Shown piece by piece: positions 53,571-62,781 of a DNA stretch of 64,000 nt. The notes below the pieces were generated by a model. It was not told the DNA's origin. It saw only the letters and a list, made by a program, of their open reading frames with translations, and did not search any database. The stretch is from the NCBI GenBank assembly GCA_030832095.1, contig JAURJT010000028.1, positions 62,001 through 126,000 on the forward strand. Reading direction: 5' to 3'. Source of the stretch: Gammaproteobacteria bacterium (GTDB lineage Bacteria; Pseudomonadota; Gammaproteobacteria; Burkholderiales; Burkholderiaceae_B). Within the stretch, counting starts at the first letter, position 1, and the number at the start of each line of letters is the position of its first letter. Made by a program: the position numbers and the translations under genes.

Positions 53571-54521
53571 ATGCAGCCCTTGACAACACTGCTTCAACAC
53601 ATCTGGCTGTTAACCTTATTGACGCTAGCGGGTTGCGCTGCCATCCCGCTCACAAGCGCTGATATCGACTACTTTCAACCCCCCATCGTTGCCACTGTGG
53701 CGCCTGAGCGTCCCATCACAAAGTACAGCCTTTATAACAACACCATTAAAGTCAACTTGGCGCCGATGCGCCCGATCATCCCAACCTATAACAACAAGGG
53801 AAATCTCTTAGCGAGTTGGACTCCGCATCCGCAGGGGGTCGCAAACAGACCAACTGTGGTCATTGTTCATGGCGGTCACGGGCTGACACCCGGCGACTTT
53901 GCGACGGCTGTTTGGGCGCGCGATCAGTTGGGTGCCAACACACTCGTTCTCGATAGCTACTGGAGCAGAGGTCAGGATGAAAACTGGGCGACCTACACTC
54001 GGCTCGGTGCTAATGCCAGAACCTTAGATGCCATTGCTGCTGGGAAATGGTTGTTAAACCAAGGGGTTGATCAGAAAAAGTTGTTTTTGATGGGTGGCAG
54101 TCAAGGTGGATGGACCGTGCTGCGTACCTTTACAGACGAACCCTTCATCGCTGAGCAAGCTCGCGGCTTATATCGGGCAGGCTTTAGTTTGTATCCCAAC
54201 TGCAATAGCAAAGGCTGGCGAGACGATCCAACGCTTGGCCCCTATTGGGGACCCGTACTAGTATTTACAGCAGGTAAGGATACTGCAACGCCGCCCGAGC
54301 GCTGTCCAACTCGCGTCTTTAAAGACGCAACCGCATGGACACACTACCCAAACGCCACGCACGGTTGGGATACCTCAAACCGAGGCGCCCACACCCCCTC
54401 TGTTGACGGCGAATGTGGCAAGGCGTTAAACGTTTTCAATCAATTCGCTGTTTGCCGCTCGGATGCGGCGACCAATGATATGCATGCGGAAATAAAAGCC
54501 TTCATTGAGGGGCTAGAGTAG
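53571..54521 (+). CDS. Lipoprotein alpha/beta hydrolase (dienelactone hydrolase-like)
   Basis: The start at 53571 gives a compact lipoprotein signal ending LLTLAGC (lipobox at about residues 17-20), anchoring it in a membrane on the periplasmic side. Upstream starts exist but would add an unlikely leader. The hydrolase fold shows VVIVHGGHG (oxyanion region), the nucleophile elbow MGGSQGG (S177), acid in FTAGKDTATPP, and His in NATHGWD. It is a single gene. Dienelactone-hydrolase relatives act on lactones or esters; the true substrate is unknown. Confidence 0.8.
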   Translation: MQPLTTLLQHIWLLTLLTLAGCAAIPLTSADIDYFQPPIVATVAPERPITKYSLYNNTIKVNLAPMRPIIPTYNNKGNLLASWTPHPQGVANRPTVVIVHGGHGLTPGDFATAVWARDQLGANTLVLDSYWSRGQDENWATYTRLGANARTLDAIAAGKWLLNQGVDQKKLFLMGGSQGGWTVLRTFTDEPFIAEQARGLYRAGFSLYPNCNSKGWRDDPTLGPYWGPVLVFTAGKDTATPPERCPTRVFKDATAWTHYPNATHGWDTSNRGAHTPSVDGECGKALNVFNQFAVCRSDAATNDMHAEIKAFIEGLE

Positions 54522-54529
54522 CCCGCACA

Positions 54530-54730
54530 CTACTTTGATCTGATGTACAGCGCGCCGCTATCGCCATACCCATCAATGCCCGCACACTTGTTACCATACG
54601 CATCGCAGATCACCACTTTGGTGGGCCGATTTTGCGCATGAGCGTTGGTGATCGTTTTTTCAGCTGCAATCACTACCAAGGCCAAGGCGATCACGGTTAA
54701 AACTGCTTTTGTATAGAAGTCTGATTTCAT
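54530..54730 (-). CDS. Small exported protein of unknown function (66 residues)
   Basis: ATG preceded by AAGGA at good spacing was chosen. The protein has an N-terminal hydrophobic segment (AVLTVIALALVVIAAE) with a possible cleavage after AHA, then a short mature part RPTKVVICDAYGNKCAGIDG with two cysteines that may form a disulfide. No family is recognised. It is convergent with the lipoprotein hydrolase gene, 8 bases away. Confidence 0.65.
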   Translation of the reverse strand: MKSDFYTKAVLTVIALALVVIAAEKTITNAHAQNRPTKVVICDAYGNKCAGIDGYGDSGALYIRSK

Positions 54731-54854
54731 TTTTTTCCTTAATGCCAACGCATATCTCACCCTTAAGCGCGAGCTTGCTTCACTGTAGAGTCACGCTTCG
54801 GCTATTGCTCTGCCACGCGCTATTTAGGCACGTGAGCAGAATACTCTTTCACCT

Positions 54855-55856
54855 TTAATCAATTTTTGCGCCCGAGAACTCAACAACCTCTCCCCACTTT
54901 ACGATTTCGCTTTTCATGTAATCGGTTAACTGCTGAGGTGTTCCACCCATGATGGTGTACCCCAGGTTCGTCATTCTTTCGCGAAGGGCCGGCTTGGTCA
55001 GTACCGTATTCACTGTTTGATTCACTTTTTTCACAACCTCAGGCGAGGTGCCCTTGGGTGCTAAAAAGGCAAACCAGGTTGTGGATTCAAGCTCTGGAAA
55101 CCCTAGCTCTTTTGTGCTGGGAACATCTGGCAAAACGCTGGTGCGCGAATCAGCCATAATCGCTAAGGCGCGCAAGCGACCATCTTTAACAAGACTAGCA
55201 ATTGCCATGGTGCCCGGAAACACTGCCTGTAAATCGCCACCAATTAAATCTTTGTTGACAGCTGCGGGGCTGGTATAGGGCACATGCACCATCTGCACGC
55301 CCGTTACCTTTTTATACAGCTCTGCTGCAAGATGCCATGAGCTGCCACTGCCGGTCGAGCCAAAATTCAGCTTGCCTGGATTTTTCTTTGCATATTCGGT
55401 CAAGTCGTTCAATGTCTTAATTGGCAGTTTTGCATCGACTGCGATGACATTTGGAATCGAGCCGATCAACACGATTGGTTCGAAATCATTGATCGGATGA
55501 AAAGGCTTTGCCTTGTACATGGTGACGGCAGAGATCAAGGTGCCAGGCCACGAAAATAAAAGGGTATAGCCATCGGGTTCAGCCTTCGCTGCGTGCGAGG
55601 CACCAACATTGCCGTTTGCGCCAGGGCGATTCTCAACAATAAACGTCCCACCTAAGGCACCACCTAATTCTTCGGCCATCAAACGGGCCAAGGGATCAGA
55701 ACTACCACCAGGCGCCGAAGGCACAATGACTTTCACAGGACGCGCCGTAGGCCAGGTTTGCGCTAGGCTGATTGAGTGAGCCCCCACCAAGAGTGCCGTC
55801 AATAAAACGGTCTTGGCAACATACGATCGTGGTGGCCTGCTTTCTTTAGTACTCAT
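54855..55856 (-). CDS. Bug-family tripartite tricarboxylate transporter receptor
   Basis: A 333-residue periplasmic binding protein with signal peptide (TVLLTALLVGAHSISLAQ). The mature part starts WPTARPVKVIVPSAPGGSSD, the family's ligand-loop signature, followed by VENRPGANGNVGA and later VKDGRLRALAIMADSRTSVL and FLAPKGTSPEVV. Bug proteins bind carboxylic acids and similar small anions. The start follows AGGGGA. No transporter membrane genes (TctAB) are adjacent, as is common for orphan Bug genes in Burkholderiales. Ligand unknown. Confidence 0.95.
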   Translation of the reverse strand: MSTKESRPPRSYVAKTVLLTALLVGAHSISLAQTWPTARPVKVIVPSAPGGSSDPLARLMAEELGGALGGTFIVENRPGANGNVGASHAAKAEPDGYTLLFSWPGTLISAVTMYKAKPFHPINDFEPIVLIGSIPNVIAVDAKLPIKTLNDLTEYAKKNPGKLNFGSTGSGSSWHLAAELYKKVTGVQMVHVPYTSPAAVNKDLIGGDLQAVFPGTMAIASLVKDGRLRALAIMADSRTSVLPDVPSTKELGFPELESTTWFAFLAPKGTSPEVVKKVNQTVNTVLTKPALRERMTNLGYTIMGGTPQQLTDYMKSEIVKWGEVVEFSGAKID

Positions 55857-56022
55857 GTCGTCCCCTTTGAGCTTGTCTTGTGCAGACTAAGATTTTTTGT
55901 TGAATGGTAGTTGCAAAAACATAGTAAATAAAAATTACGCGTCTAAGCAAATCTGCGTATCAAACACGTTAATGATCAAGCGTTTGTTTTCTGATTACAC
56001 GTAAACTGTTATCGCGATTGCG

Positions 56023-56637
56023 TCAATATATGGGCTTCAAAAAAACAAAGGTGTGATCACCGAAGTCATATTGGCATTTATTGAGCATCTGAACATTCGG
56101 GACAAATTCTTCAAATAATTTGTAATTTTTTGAATCACGCACTTTGAAATTCACAAATTTAGTGCCATCGTTATAGCCCAGCACCAGTAAGCCATTTTCT
56201 TTGAGTACCGCATGCGTGCCCAATAACAGCGCTTCGCAATCTTCTAGCTGATTCATTCCAAAGCCGATCAAGCCGTTGGCAATGATCGCGTCAAAAGAGC
56301 GAGGCGCATAGTGTTGCAACAGCTCGCCGGCTGATCCGATCGTATGATGACCCCGATTGCCGTAAATCGCTTTTTTAGGCTCTATATCCATTGTCAACAA
56401 GTCGGCGTCTAAGCGCTTAGGATAATGCCAGCTACGCTTATCTGTGCCTAAGAACAGACAACGAGCACGATCAGTCTGTTGTTTAAAGCGCGCGTTGAGT
56501 AAAGCGAAAATCTGATTTTCAAGAAACAACCGATTTTCAGACTTCAACGGAAACTCAACGCCCAGAGTCAATGCGAGATGAGGCGACAACTTAAACAGCA
56601 GTAGCTTAAGTTTCGTGGCGAGTCGACTCATTCTCAT
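56023..56637 (-). CDS. SAM methyltransferase-like protein
   Basis: A 204-residue soluble protein with the class I methyltransferase layout: CLFLGTDKRSWHYPKRL (motif I, variant without the usual GxGxG), LLTMDIEPKKAIYGNRGHHT (acidic end of strand 2), SFDAIIANGLIGFGMN (motif IV) and KENGLLVLGYND. The degenerate glycine motif makes the activity uncertain. Its substrate is unknown. It lies 15 bases downstream of a Bug receptor gene on the same strand and may be co-transcribed with it. Confidence 0.7.
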   Translation of the reverse strand: MRMSRLATKLKLLLFKLSPHLALTLGVEFPLKSENRLFLENQIFALLNARFKQQTDRARCLFLGTDKRSWHYPKRLDADLLTMDIEPKKAIYGNRGHHTIGSAGELLQHYAPRSFDAIIANGLIGFGMNQLEDCEALLLGTHAVLKENGLLVLGYNDGTKFVNFKVRDSKNYKLFEEFVPNVQMLNKCQYDFGDHTFVFLKPIY

Positions 56638-56652
56638 TACTCCAGTGTGGCT

Positions 56653-57624
56653 TCAATCCTGCAATGTTATCCCGCTGGCACGAATAAAAGTGGTCCAACG
56701 CTCAAACTCTTTTTTGTTGAAGGCGACAAAATCCTCGACCGAACCACCCATCATCTTTGCACCGGCACCTTCAAATTTTTCGCGAACGTCAGGCATCTTC
56801 AGGATGGCATTAAACTCGGCGTTCATTTTATTGATGATGGCCGGAGGGGTTTTTGCCGGCGCCCAGATTCCATACCAAGCTGCGACATCAAACCCGGGGT
56901 AGCCACTTTCGGCGACCGTAGGAACGTCGGGCAGCGTCGGAATGCGATACGAGCTACTCACGGCCAAGGGGCGCAGCGTGCCAGCTTTGATGTGTGGGGT
57001 TGAGGTTGCGACACCATCAAAACCAAACGTGACTTCACCTGCAAAGATTGCAGTCATTGCTGGGGCTCCGCCTTTGTACATGACTTCAATCACATCAATC
57101 TTGCTCATCAGCTTTAAAACATTAAAACTTAAACTCGGCGAGGCACCAATCCCTGTACTGGCGTGGCTCAGTTCACCTGGTTTCGCTTTTGCCGCTGCAA
57201 TCAACTCTGCCATGGTCTTATACGGAGACTTTGACGATACGATAAGGACGTTGGGCACTTCAGCGACGGTGGTAATCGCCGAAAAATCATTGAGTGGGTG
57301 GTAAGAAGGATTCTTAGCCAACGCATGATTCACAGCGTGAGTACCAAAGGTGCCTAGGATAAAAGTGTAGCCATCCGGAGCACTTCTTGCGACAGCTAAC
57401 GCTGCGATCGTGCCACCCGCACCAGCTCTGTTCTCAACGACGACCGATTGGCCCACGCGTTCAGATAATTTAACGGCCAAGGTACGCGCCAACACATCAG
57501 TCGTCCCCCCCGCCGGAAACGGCACCACGAGCTTGATCGGTTGATCAGGATAGGCGGCTTGAGCCACCTCAAGCGAAGACATTAGCGTTAGGCTAATGAG
57601 TATTTTTTTTGTCAGGTCTTTCAT
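56653..57624 (-). CDS. Bug-family tripartite tricarboxylate transporter receptor
   Basis: A 323-residue periplasmic binding protein. The start with GGGAG seven bases upstream was chosen over one four codons earlier. The signal peptide is ILISLTLMSSLEVAQA; the mature protein begins AYPDQPIKLVVPFPAGGTTD, with VVENRAGAGGTIAA and PLAVSSSYRIPTLPDVPTVA, all family signatures. It is the second of three Bug genes in this region and lies upstream of the methyltransferase-like gene. Ligand unknown. Confidence 0.95.
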   Translation of the reverse strand: MKDLTKKILISLTLMSSLEVAQAAYPDQPIKLVVPFPAGGTTDVLARTLAVKLSERVGQSVVVENRAGAGGTIAALAVARSAPDGYTFILGTFGTHAVNHALAKNPSYHPLNDFSAITTVAEVPNVLIVSSKSPYKTMAELIAAAKAKPGELSHASTGIGASPSLSFNVLKLMSKIDVIEVMYKGGAPAMTAIFAGEVTFGFDGVATSTPHIKAGTLRPLAVSSSYRIPTLPDVPTVAESGYPGFDVAAWYGIWAPAKTPPAIINKMNAEFNAILKMPDVREKFEGAGAKMMGGSVEDFVAFNKKEFERWTTFIRASGITLQD

Positions 57625-57815
57625 TTTGTCTCCCATTTTTTGAATAGTTTTTTATTTGAACTATGCACCGTCAAAATAATTCTTGCGGGCACCAAAGTAG
57701 CTTTGCTCATTGCAAAGTAAATTTCTATGCCCAACATCCTAAATCTTTGCTATCGACACCGTAAATCTTTGCTCATCACTGTGGGCAAGTTATTCTGATA
57801 ATTGGCGCCCAACGA

Positions 57816-59663
57816 TTACTCTGGTATCAAGAATTCTGTCACCAGTTTGATGAGTTCGACCACACCCAAGACGACGACAAGTACCACTACACCCACACCA
57901 AGCGCTAAGGGCACACTTACCCATCCAAGCGAGCTTGATGTTAGCGCGTAGAGCGCCAGCGCCACTACTAGGGATAAACCTATGGCGATCGCCTTGCCAA
58001 ATCGAATCGTGGCACGCAGGACTGGGAACCGTGCAAGGCCGTAAACGACTACTGCGGGGCCTTTGTCAAAAGGGCTCATCGCTGGGCTCACACCCGAGGG
58101 ATTGCCTTTGGTGGGGTCCGCACCCGCGTTTGTGTTTGTGCCATGTTCTGCGCCACCGGCCGCACTTGCATCACTGATCGCACTCTTCGTGCCTGTTGGC
58201 GCGCTGGCAGGAACGGCATTGCGCTGCGGCTGCTCAAGCAACACTTGTTTGCCCTCAAGACTCGCAATGCGCTCGGCAGCCAGTAATCCGAAGCTTCCTG
58301 ACTTGATGAGCCCGCCAATGTAAGCAGAGTCTTTACCGCCCTCTAACCCGCCGGTCGTCGCGCCTGCCGCGAATAATCCGGGGATCGGCTTGGCGTTTGC
58401 ATCGAGCACCTGCGCGTGCCCATCGATATCGATCCCGACCATCGTGTAAGTAATGCCAGGACAAATCGGGATCGCCATCAGTGGCGCACGCTCAATTGGC
58501 AGCGGCGTGACCATGTTTGAACGCGGGGTCAAAAGTGCTTGCAAACTTCCGTCAGCTAACGCATGGTTGTATTGGGTCAAGGTCTCAACAAAGGCCTCAA
58601 GCGGCACACCCATTTGCGTCGCCAAATCGGCCGCTGTCTCAGCACGCAAAATTGTGCCACCCGCGCGCTCGAGCAACGGGTTTGCCGGTATGCGTGCTGA
58701 AGTGCCCGGCCCATCCCAAATTGTTTGATCGAAGATCGCAAACATCTTCTCAGTCGTTGCACGGGCGGCCAACTCGTTGGCGAGGTGTACGCCCGAGCGC
58801 CCTTCATCTACAAAACGTTTACCGGTGGCATCGATGACGATACCTGCCGTAGCCAGGGCATCCACTTCGGGGTACGGCCACACCTGATCATTATGTTTGG
58901 CATCGCTACACAACACGTGGCCGTAAAAGCGATTGCCCTCGGTTAACGTCGCCCCTGCTGCCAACGCCATCGTTAAACCATCGCCGCGACCGGTTCGAGC
59001 GCCGCGTTGGAACACAGAATCAAACGAGGCACCGATATGCTTTTCGAACAATGTGCGGTTGGCCTGAAACCCGCCATCTGCCAGTACACAATAAGGTGCT
59101 CGCCAGATTTTGTCTTCGCCCTGACACACGCCGCGCACGCCTACGCAACGGCCTTGCTCGAGCAGTAGTTCAGAGGCGCGTGCACCCAATTGAAGCGTAC
59201 CGCCACGTTCAACTAGCTCAAGCGCGAGCCGACGCAAAATCAAATCTGGGCCGCGTTCTTTCCAGTCGATCCCCGCCCTCAAGGCACGAGGCGGCGCCAT
59301 GCACCAGCGATACCCTTCTTGCGGATTGAAGCGCATGAACTTTGCGCCCTTGCTCTGCAACCACGCGATCAGTCTCGCGCCGTGTTGGGCTAACGCGCTG
59401 GCAAGCTCAGGCTTAGCCTCACCACCAGTCACGCGTGCAATATGCTGTTCTAAATCCAGAACCTCTCGAAAGGGATCGCGAAAACCGATATGCAGAATGC
59501 CACCCGATTGACGCGAATTGTTCGGGTAATCCACGCCCTCACCTTGTTCGAGTACGAGCGGTCGCAATCCAAGCTCAGCCGCACGCACGGCGGCAGTGAG
59601 CCCAGCGATGCCGCCGCCGATCACAATCAAATCGTATGTTGGATTACGCTCTGTCACAGTCAA
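57816..59663 (-). CDS. FAD flavoprotein (fumarate reductase/tricarballylate dehydrogenase type) with C-terminal membrane anchor
   Basis: A 615-residue protein from a TTG start. Residues about 1-465 are the FAD-dependent fumarate reductase/TcuA-type flavoprotein: dinucleotide-binding IVIGGGIAGLTAAVRAAELG, then NNSRQSGGILHIGF, and FAD-binding GLFAAGATTGGLEGGKDSAY. This class oxidises or reduces dicarboxylic or tricarboxylic acids. A Gly/Ala/Pro-rich linker then leads to two hydrophobic segments (about residues 550-605, IAIGLSLVVALALYALTSSS and VPLALGVGVVVLVVVLGVVE), which would anchor it in the membrane. Such a tail is not usual for soluble TcuA. It lies 52 bases after a Bug receptor gene on the same strand; the receptor may supply its substrate. 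Confidence 0.85.
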   Translation of the reverse strand: MTVTERNPTYDLIVIGGGIAGLTAAVRAAELGLRPLVLEQGEGVDYPNNSRQSGGILHIGFRDPFREVLDLEQHIARVTGGEAKPELASALAQHGARLIAWLQSKGAKFMRFNPQEGYRWCMAPPRALRAGIDWKERGPDLILRRLALELVERGGTLQLGARASELLLEQGRCVGVRGVCQGEDKIWRAPYCVLADGGFQANRTLFEKHIGASFDSVFQRGARTGRGDGLTMALAAGATLTEGNRFYGHVLCSDAKHNDQVWPYPEVDALATAGIVIDATGKRFVDEGRSGVHLANELAARATTEKMFAIFDQTIWDGPGTSARIPANPLLERAGGTILRAETAADLATQMGVPLEAFVETLTQYNHALADGSLQALLTPRSNMVTPLPIERAPLMAIPICPGITYTMVGIDIDGHAQVLDANAKPIPGLFAAGATTGGLEGGKDSAYIGGLIKSGSFGLLAAERIASLEGKQVLLEQPQRNAVPASAPTGTKSAISDASAAGGAEHGTNTNAGADPTKGNPSGVSPAMSPFDKGPAVVVYGLARFPVLRATIRFGKAIAIGLSLVVALALYALTSSSLGWVSVPLALGVGVVVLVVVLGVVELIKLVTEFLIPE

Positions 59664-59715
59664 TTTTTTTTCTCTAATACTTTTAAACTAGTCGTCAGTG
59701 ATACGACTCTTGCCT

Positions 59716-60723
59716 TTACTTACCAAGAGAAATCGGCACGATCTTTGCGGCGATGGCAGCAGCCTGCCACAGCTTTAATTCTTCATCAAAGAATATGTCC
59801 ATCTCTTTGGATGTGCCGCCCATTGGATCAATCGCTTGTTGGTTAAACTTTTGAATCACTTCAGCAGAGCGCAAGATTACGTTGATCTCTTTATTCAACA
59901 AATTCACAATCGCATCTGAGGTACCGGCAGGCGCAGAGAGCCCCATCCAATAACCCGTCGCAATCGGTGGCAAGCCGGCCTCAGCCAGGGTTTGCACGTC
60001 AGGCAAATAAATCGATCGTTTGGCCGAGGTCACGAATAAGGGTTTCAGATCACCACGCTTGATGAATTCACGCTGCGCTGAAATCGTGCCAAAGTAACCC
60101 ATCAGGTTGCCGCCCAACACATCCGTCACGGCTGCCATCGCGCCCTTGTAGGGGATGTGGTTGACCTGAACCTGTGTGCGGTCAGCAATGAGTTCCATCA
60201 ATAGGTTGTGAATCGTGCCAATACCCGACGAACCGTAGGTAAACTGACCCGGATTTTTTTTCGCATAGGCAATCATGTCTTGAGCATTGTTAATGCCCAT
60301 CTTGGGTGTGACAGCAAATACGTTATCCGCGACGCCTAGCAAAACGATATTTCTCATATCCTTTTTAAAGTCGAACGGCAAGTTCGTATAGACAAAGGGG
60401 TTGATGGCCGTGGTGATCGTTGTGAGATACAACGTGTAGCCATCGGGCGCCGACTTTGCGACCGCGTTGGTGCCAATAATCGTATTCGCCCCCGCCCTGT
60501 TCTCAATGACAACGGGCACCTTCACCCGCTCGCTGAGGCCACGCCCAACTTCACGTGCCAGAAAGTCAGTGGAGGCGCCTGGTGGAACACCCAAGACGAT
60601 CTTGATGGGTTTGTTGGGATAGATCTCTTGCGCCTGTGCCGCGCCGCAGTATAAAAGGGTGTTACAGAGTAGCGCTGCAACCGCAAAGCTTGGCGTGACT
60701 GCGATGATGATTTTTTTAAACAT
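59716..60723 (-). CDS. Bug-family tripartite tricarboxylate transporter receptor
   Basis: A 335-residue periplasmic binding protein with signal peptide (ALLCNTLLYCGAAQA) and mature start EIYPNKPIKIVLGVPPGAST, then VVIENRAGANTIIG and GLSAPAGTSDAIVN. The start follows AGGAG at good spacing. It is the first gene of a probable two-gene unit with the membrane-anchored flavoprotein, which suggests that the bound ligand is a di- or tricarboxylate. Confidence 0.95.
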   Translation of the reverse strand: MFKKIIIAVTPSFAVAALLCNTLLYCGAAQAQEIYPNKPIKIVLGVPPGASTDFLAREVGRGLSERVKVPVVIENRAGANTIIGTNAVAKSAPDGYTLYLTTITTAINPFVYTNLPFDFKKDMRNIVLLGVADNVFAVTPKMGINNAQDMIAYAKKNPGQFTYGSSGIGTIHNLLMELIADRTQVQVNHIPYKGAMAAVTDVLGGNLMGYFGTISAQREFIKRGDLKPLFVTSAKRSIYLPDVQTLAEAGLPPIATGYWMGLSAPAGTSDAIVNLLNKEINVILRSAEVIQKFNQQAIDPMGGTSKEMDIFFDEELKLWQAAAIAAKIVPISLGK

Positions 60724-60939
60724 ATTTATAAGCTCCTATTTGTTGTAATGACTGCAGCAACTTATCTTGTCGCCTCAGTTTTTTGACCGTCGCAATCTGT
60801 CTTCGTAGCATTCGGCAATCTCAACATTTTTTTATTTTTGTTTTGCGCCGCACTATGTCAAAATGTTGCAAACACTTTACCCTGAACAACAGGGCGTTGC
60901 CAGCCCACTATAACAACAACTCAACCGAGAGACCTCATC

Positions 60940-61689
60940 ATGCCGTTTTACGAAAAAGGTAGTACCAAAATCCATTACCGAGAAGTCGGCTCAGGCTTTC
61001 CAATGTTGATTTTGCCCGGCGGCGGTCTCAACGCCACCACCGCCTTTTGCACAACGACCTCCCCATTTGACCCGATGGAAGAGTTTCGTGGCAGCTATCG
61101 CTGCATCATCGCAGACTCGCGTCACGCCAATCGCGGCTATTCGTCAGGCCCGCTTGAAGTGGATCGCCCTTGGGATGCCTATACCGATGATCAACTCGGC
61201 TTGATGGATCACCTGGGCATCGATAAATTCTTGGTGATGGGCTTTTGTATCGGCGGGCCGTACATCTGGAATCTGCTCAAGCGCGCTCCTGGACGTGTTG
61301 TGGCGGCCATTCATGCGCAGCCCAGCGCCTATCGGCCAGAAATGCCCGAGCTGTTTCGTGGCGGTAACATGAAAGACTGGGCACCTACGCTTTGCTTGCA
61401 GCGCCCTGAGGTCACCATGGAGATGGCGCATGCATTTTTAACCAACATGTACACCAATCGAAGCGACTTTGTGTTTACGGTTGATCGCGATTTTGTACGC
61501 CAGTGCAAGACGCCAACCTTGGTGTTGCCGGATGACAGCGTGCACCATCCTTACGTGGTGGCCAAAGAGGTTGCTGACCTGTGCCCAGGCGCAGAAATCA
61601 GCATTTTCCCTTGGAAGCAACCCACAAGTTTGGTGCCGCAAGCGGTCGCGCATATCCGTGAGTTTCTGGCTAAGCACGCACCGAAGTAG
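60940..61689 (+). CDS. Alpha/beta hydrolase with cysteine nucleophile
   Basis: A 249-residue soluble protein with start after GAGAG. The fold shows ILPGGGLNATTAFC (oxyanion loop), RGYSSGP-type strand, the nucleophile elbow MGFCIGGP with Cys103 in place of Ser, VLPDDSVHHP with the acid and possible His, and FLAKHAPK end. A Cys nucleophile is the trait of dienelactone hydrolases, though the general sequence is closer to simple ester or lactone hydrolases. It is divergent from the Bug/flavoprotein unit and may act on the same compound class. Confidence 0.85.
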   Translation: MPFYEKGSTKIHYREVGSGFPMLILPGGGLNATTAFCTTTSPFDPMEEFRGSYRCIIADSRHANRGYSSGPLEVDRPWDAYTDDQLGLMDHLGIDKFLVMGFCIGGPYIWNLLKRAPGRVVAAIHAQPSAYRPEMPELFRGGNMKDWAPTLCLQRPEVTMEMAHAFLTNMYTNRSDFVFTVDRDFVRQCKTPTLVLPDDSVHHPYVVAKEVADLCPGAEISIFPWKQPTSLVPQAVAHIREFLAKHAPK

Positions 61690-61701
61690 GCGAAACACGG
61701 C

Positions 61702-61742
61702 AACTCAAGGCTGTCGGCATATCTGATGCGACGCCTTGAGTT
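61702..61742. terminator. Bidirectional hairpin terminator candidate
   Basis: AACTCAAGGC and GCCTTGAGTT pair perfectly, with a further GTCG/CGAC stem after a one-base bulge and a 12-base loop. It lies between two convergent genes. No long T tract follows, so efficiency is uncertain. Confidence 0.65.
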
Positions 61743-61767
61743 AGCTTAAAACGAAAGCCTTTGTGGA

Positions 61768-62781
61768 CTAAACCGCCAGCAAGTGGCAACTCACCATACG
61801 CCCTGAAGCCAGCAAAGTTTGTGCTGGAGCTTCAGTTTTGCAACGCTCAAGCGCGACTGGGCAGCGTGTGTGAAAATGACAACCGCTTGGCCGTTTGATG
61901 GGGCTGGGCACATCGCCCTGCAACACCGTACGCTGTGTTTTTTTCTGTGGATCCGGCACCGGCACCGCAGACAACAACGCCTTGGTGTACGGATGCATCG
62001 GATCAGCAAACAATTCGCGACGCTCTGCCAACTCAACGATCTTGCCAAGATACATCACCGCCACCCGGTGGGTCATGTGCTCGACAATGGCCAAGTCATG
62101 GCTAATGAAGAGCAGCGCCAAGCCAAGTTCTTTCTGCAGATCTTGCAACAGATTCACAATCTGTGCCTTGACCGAAACGTCGAGCGCTGACACGGCCTCG
62201 TCGCAAATAATTAAGTCTGGATCAGCGGCTAAGGCGCGCGCAATACAAATACGCTGACGTTGTCCGCCAGAAAATTCGTGTGGCCAGCGGCCTCCGGCGT
62301 CTTTACCTAGGCGAACTTTTTCTAACAACTGCGCCACTCGTGAATCAATCTCTGCATCAGACTGCGCCAGACCAAAATTACGAATGGGTTCGGCGATAAT
62401 GTCTTTCACCCGCATCCTTGGGTTCAGGCTTGAAAACGGATCTTGAAAAATCACCTGAATGCGTTTGCGCAACGGCCGTAACGTCGAGGCGCTGAGCGAG
62501 TCGATACGTACGCCATCTAACCAGACCTCACCTGCCGTCAAATCAAACAGGCGCAAAATTGAGCGACCCACCGTTGACTTACCACAGCCCGACTCACCTA
62601 CCAACGCTAGCGTTTCACCCTTGCGAATTGAAAACGAAACATCGTCAACGGCATGCACGTGCCCCGTCACCTTGCTAAACAATCCCGTCTTGATCGGGAA
62701 AAACTTTTTCAGGTGGCGAACCTCGAGCAGCACGGGGTTTTCATTCTTAAACATCGCGTCACGATCAGTTAGGTTATTCAT
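61768..62781 (-). CDS. Oligopeptide/dipeptide ABC transporter ATPase, DppF/OppF type
   Basis: A 337-residue nucleotide-binding subunit. The start overlaps the stop of the upstream ATPase gene (ATGAATAA), so this ATG was chosen over later or earlier ones. Walker A GESGCGKST, Q-loop IFQDPFSSLNPR, signature FSGGQRQRICIARAL, Walker B LIICDEAVSALD and switch His in LLFISHDLAI are intact. The C-terminal Cys-rich extension (GCHFHTRCPVALERC) with oligopeptide-family motif is present. It powers peptide or related solute import together with the DppD-type partner. Confidence 0.95.
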   Translation of the reverse strand: MNNLTDRDAMFKNENPVLLEVRHLKKFFPIKTGLFSKVTGHVHAVDDVSFSIRKGETLALVGESGCGKSTVGRSILRLFDLTAGEVWLDGVRIDSLSASTLRPLRKRIQVIFQDPFSSLNPRMRVKDIIAEPIRNFGLAQSDAEIDSRVAQLLEKVRLGKDAGGRWPHEFSGGQRQRICIARALAADPDLIICDEAVSALDVSVKAQIVNLLQDLQKELGLALLFISHDLAIVEHMTHRVAVMYLGKIVELAERRELFADPMHPYTKALLSAVPVPDPQKKTQRTVLQGDVPSPIKRPSGCHFHTRCPVALERCKTEAPAQTLLASGRMVSCHLLAV

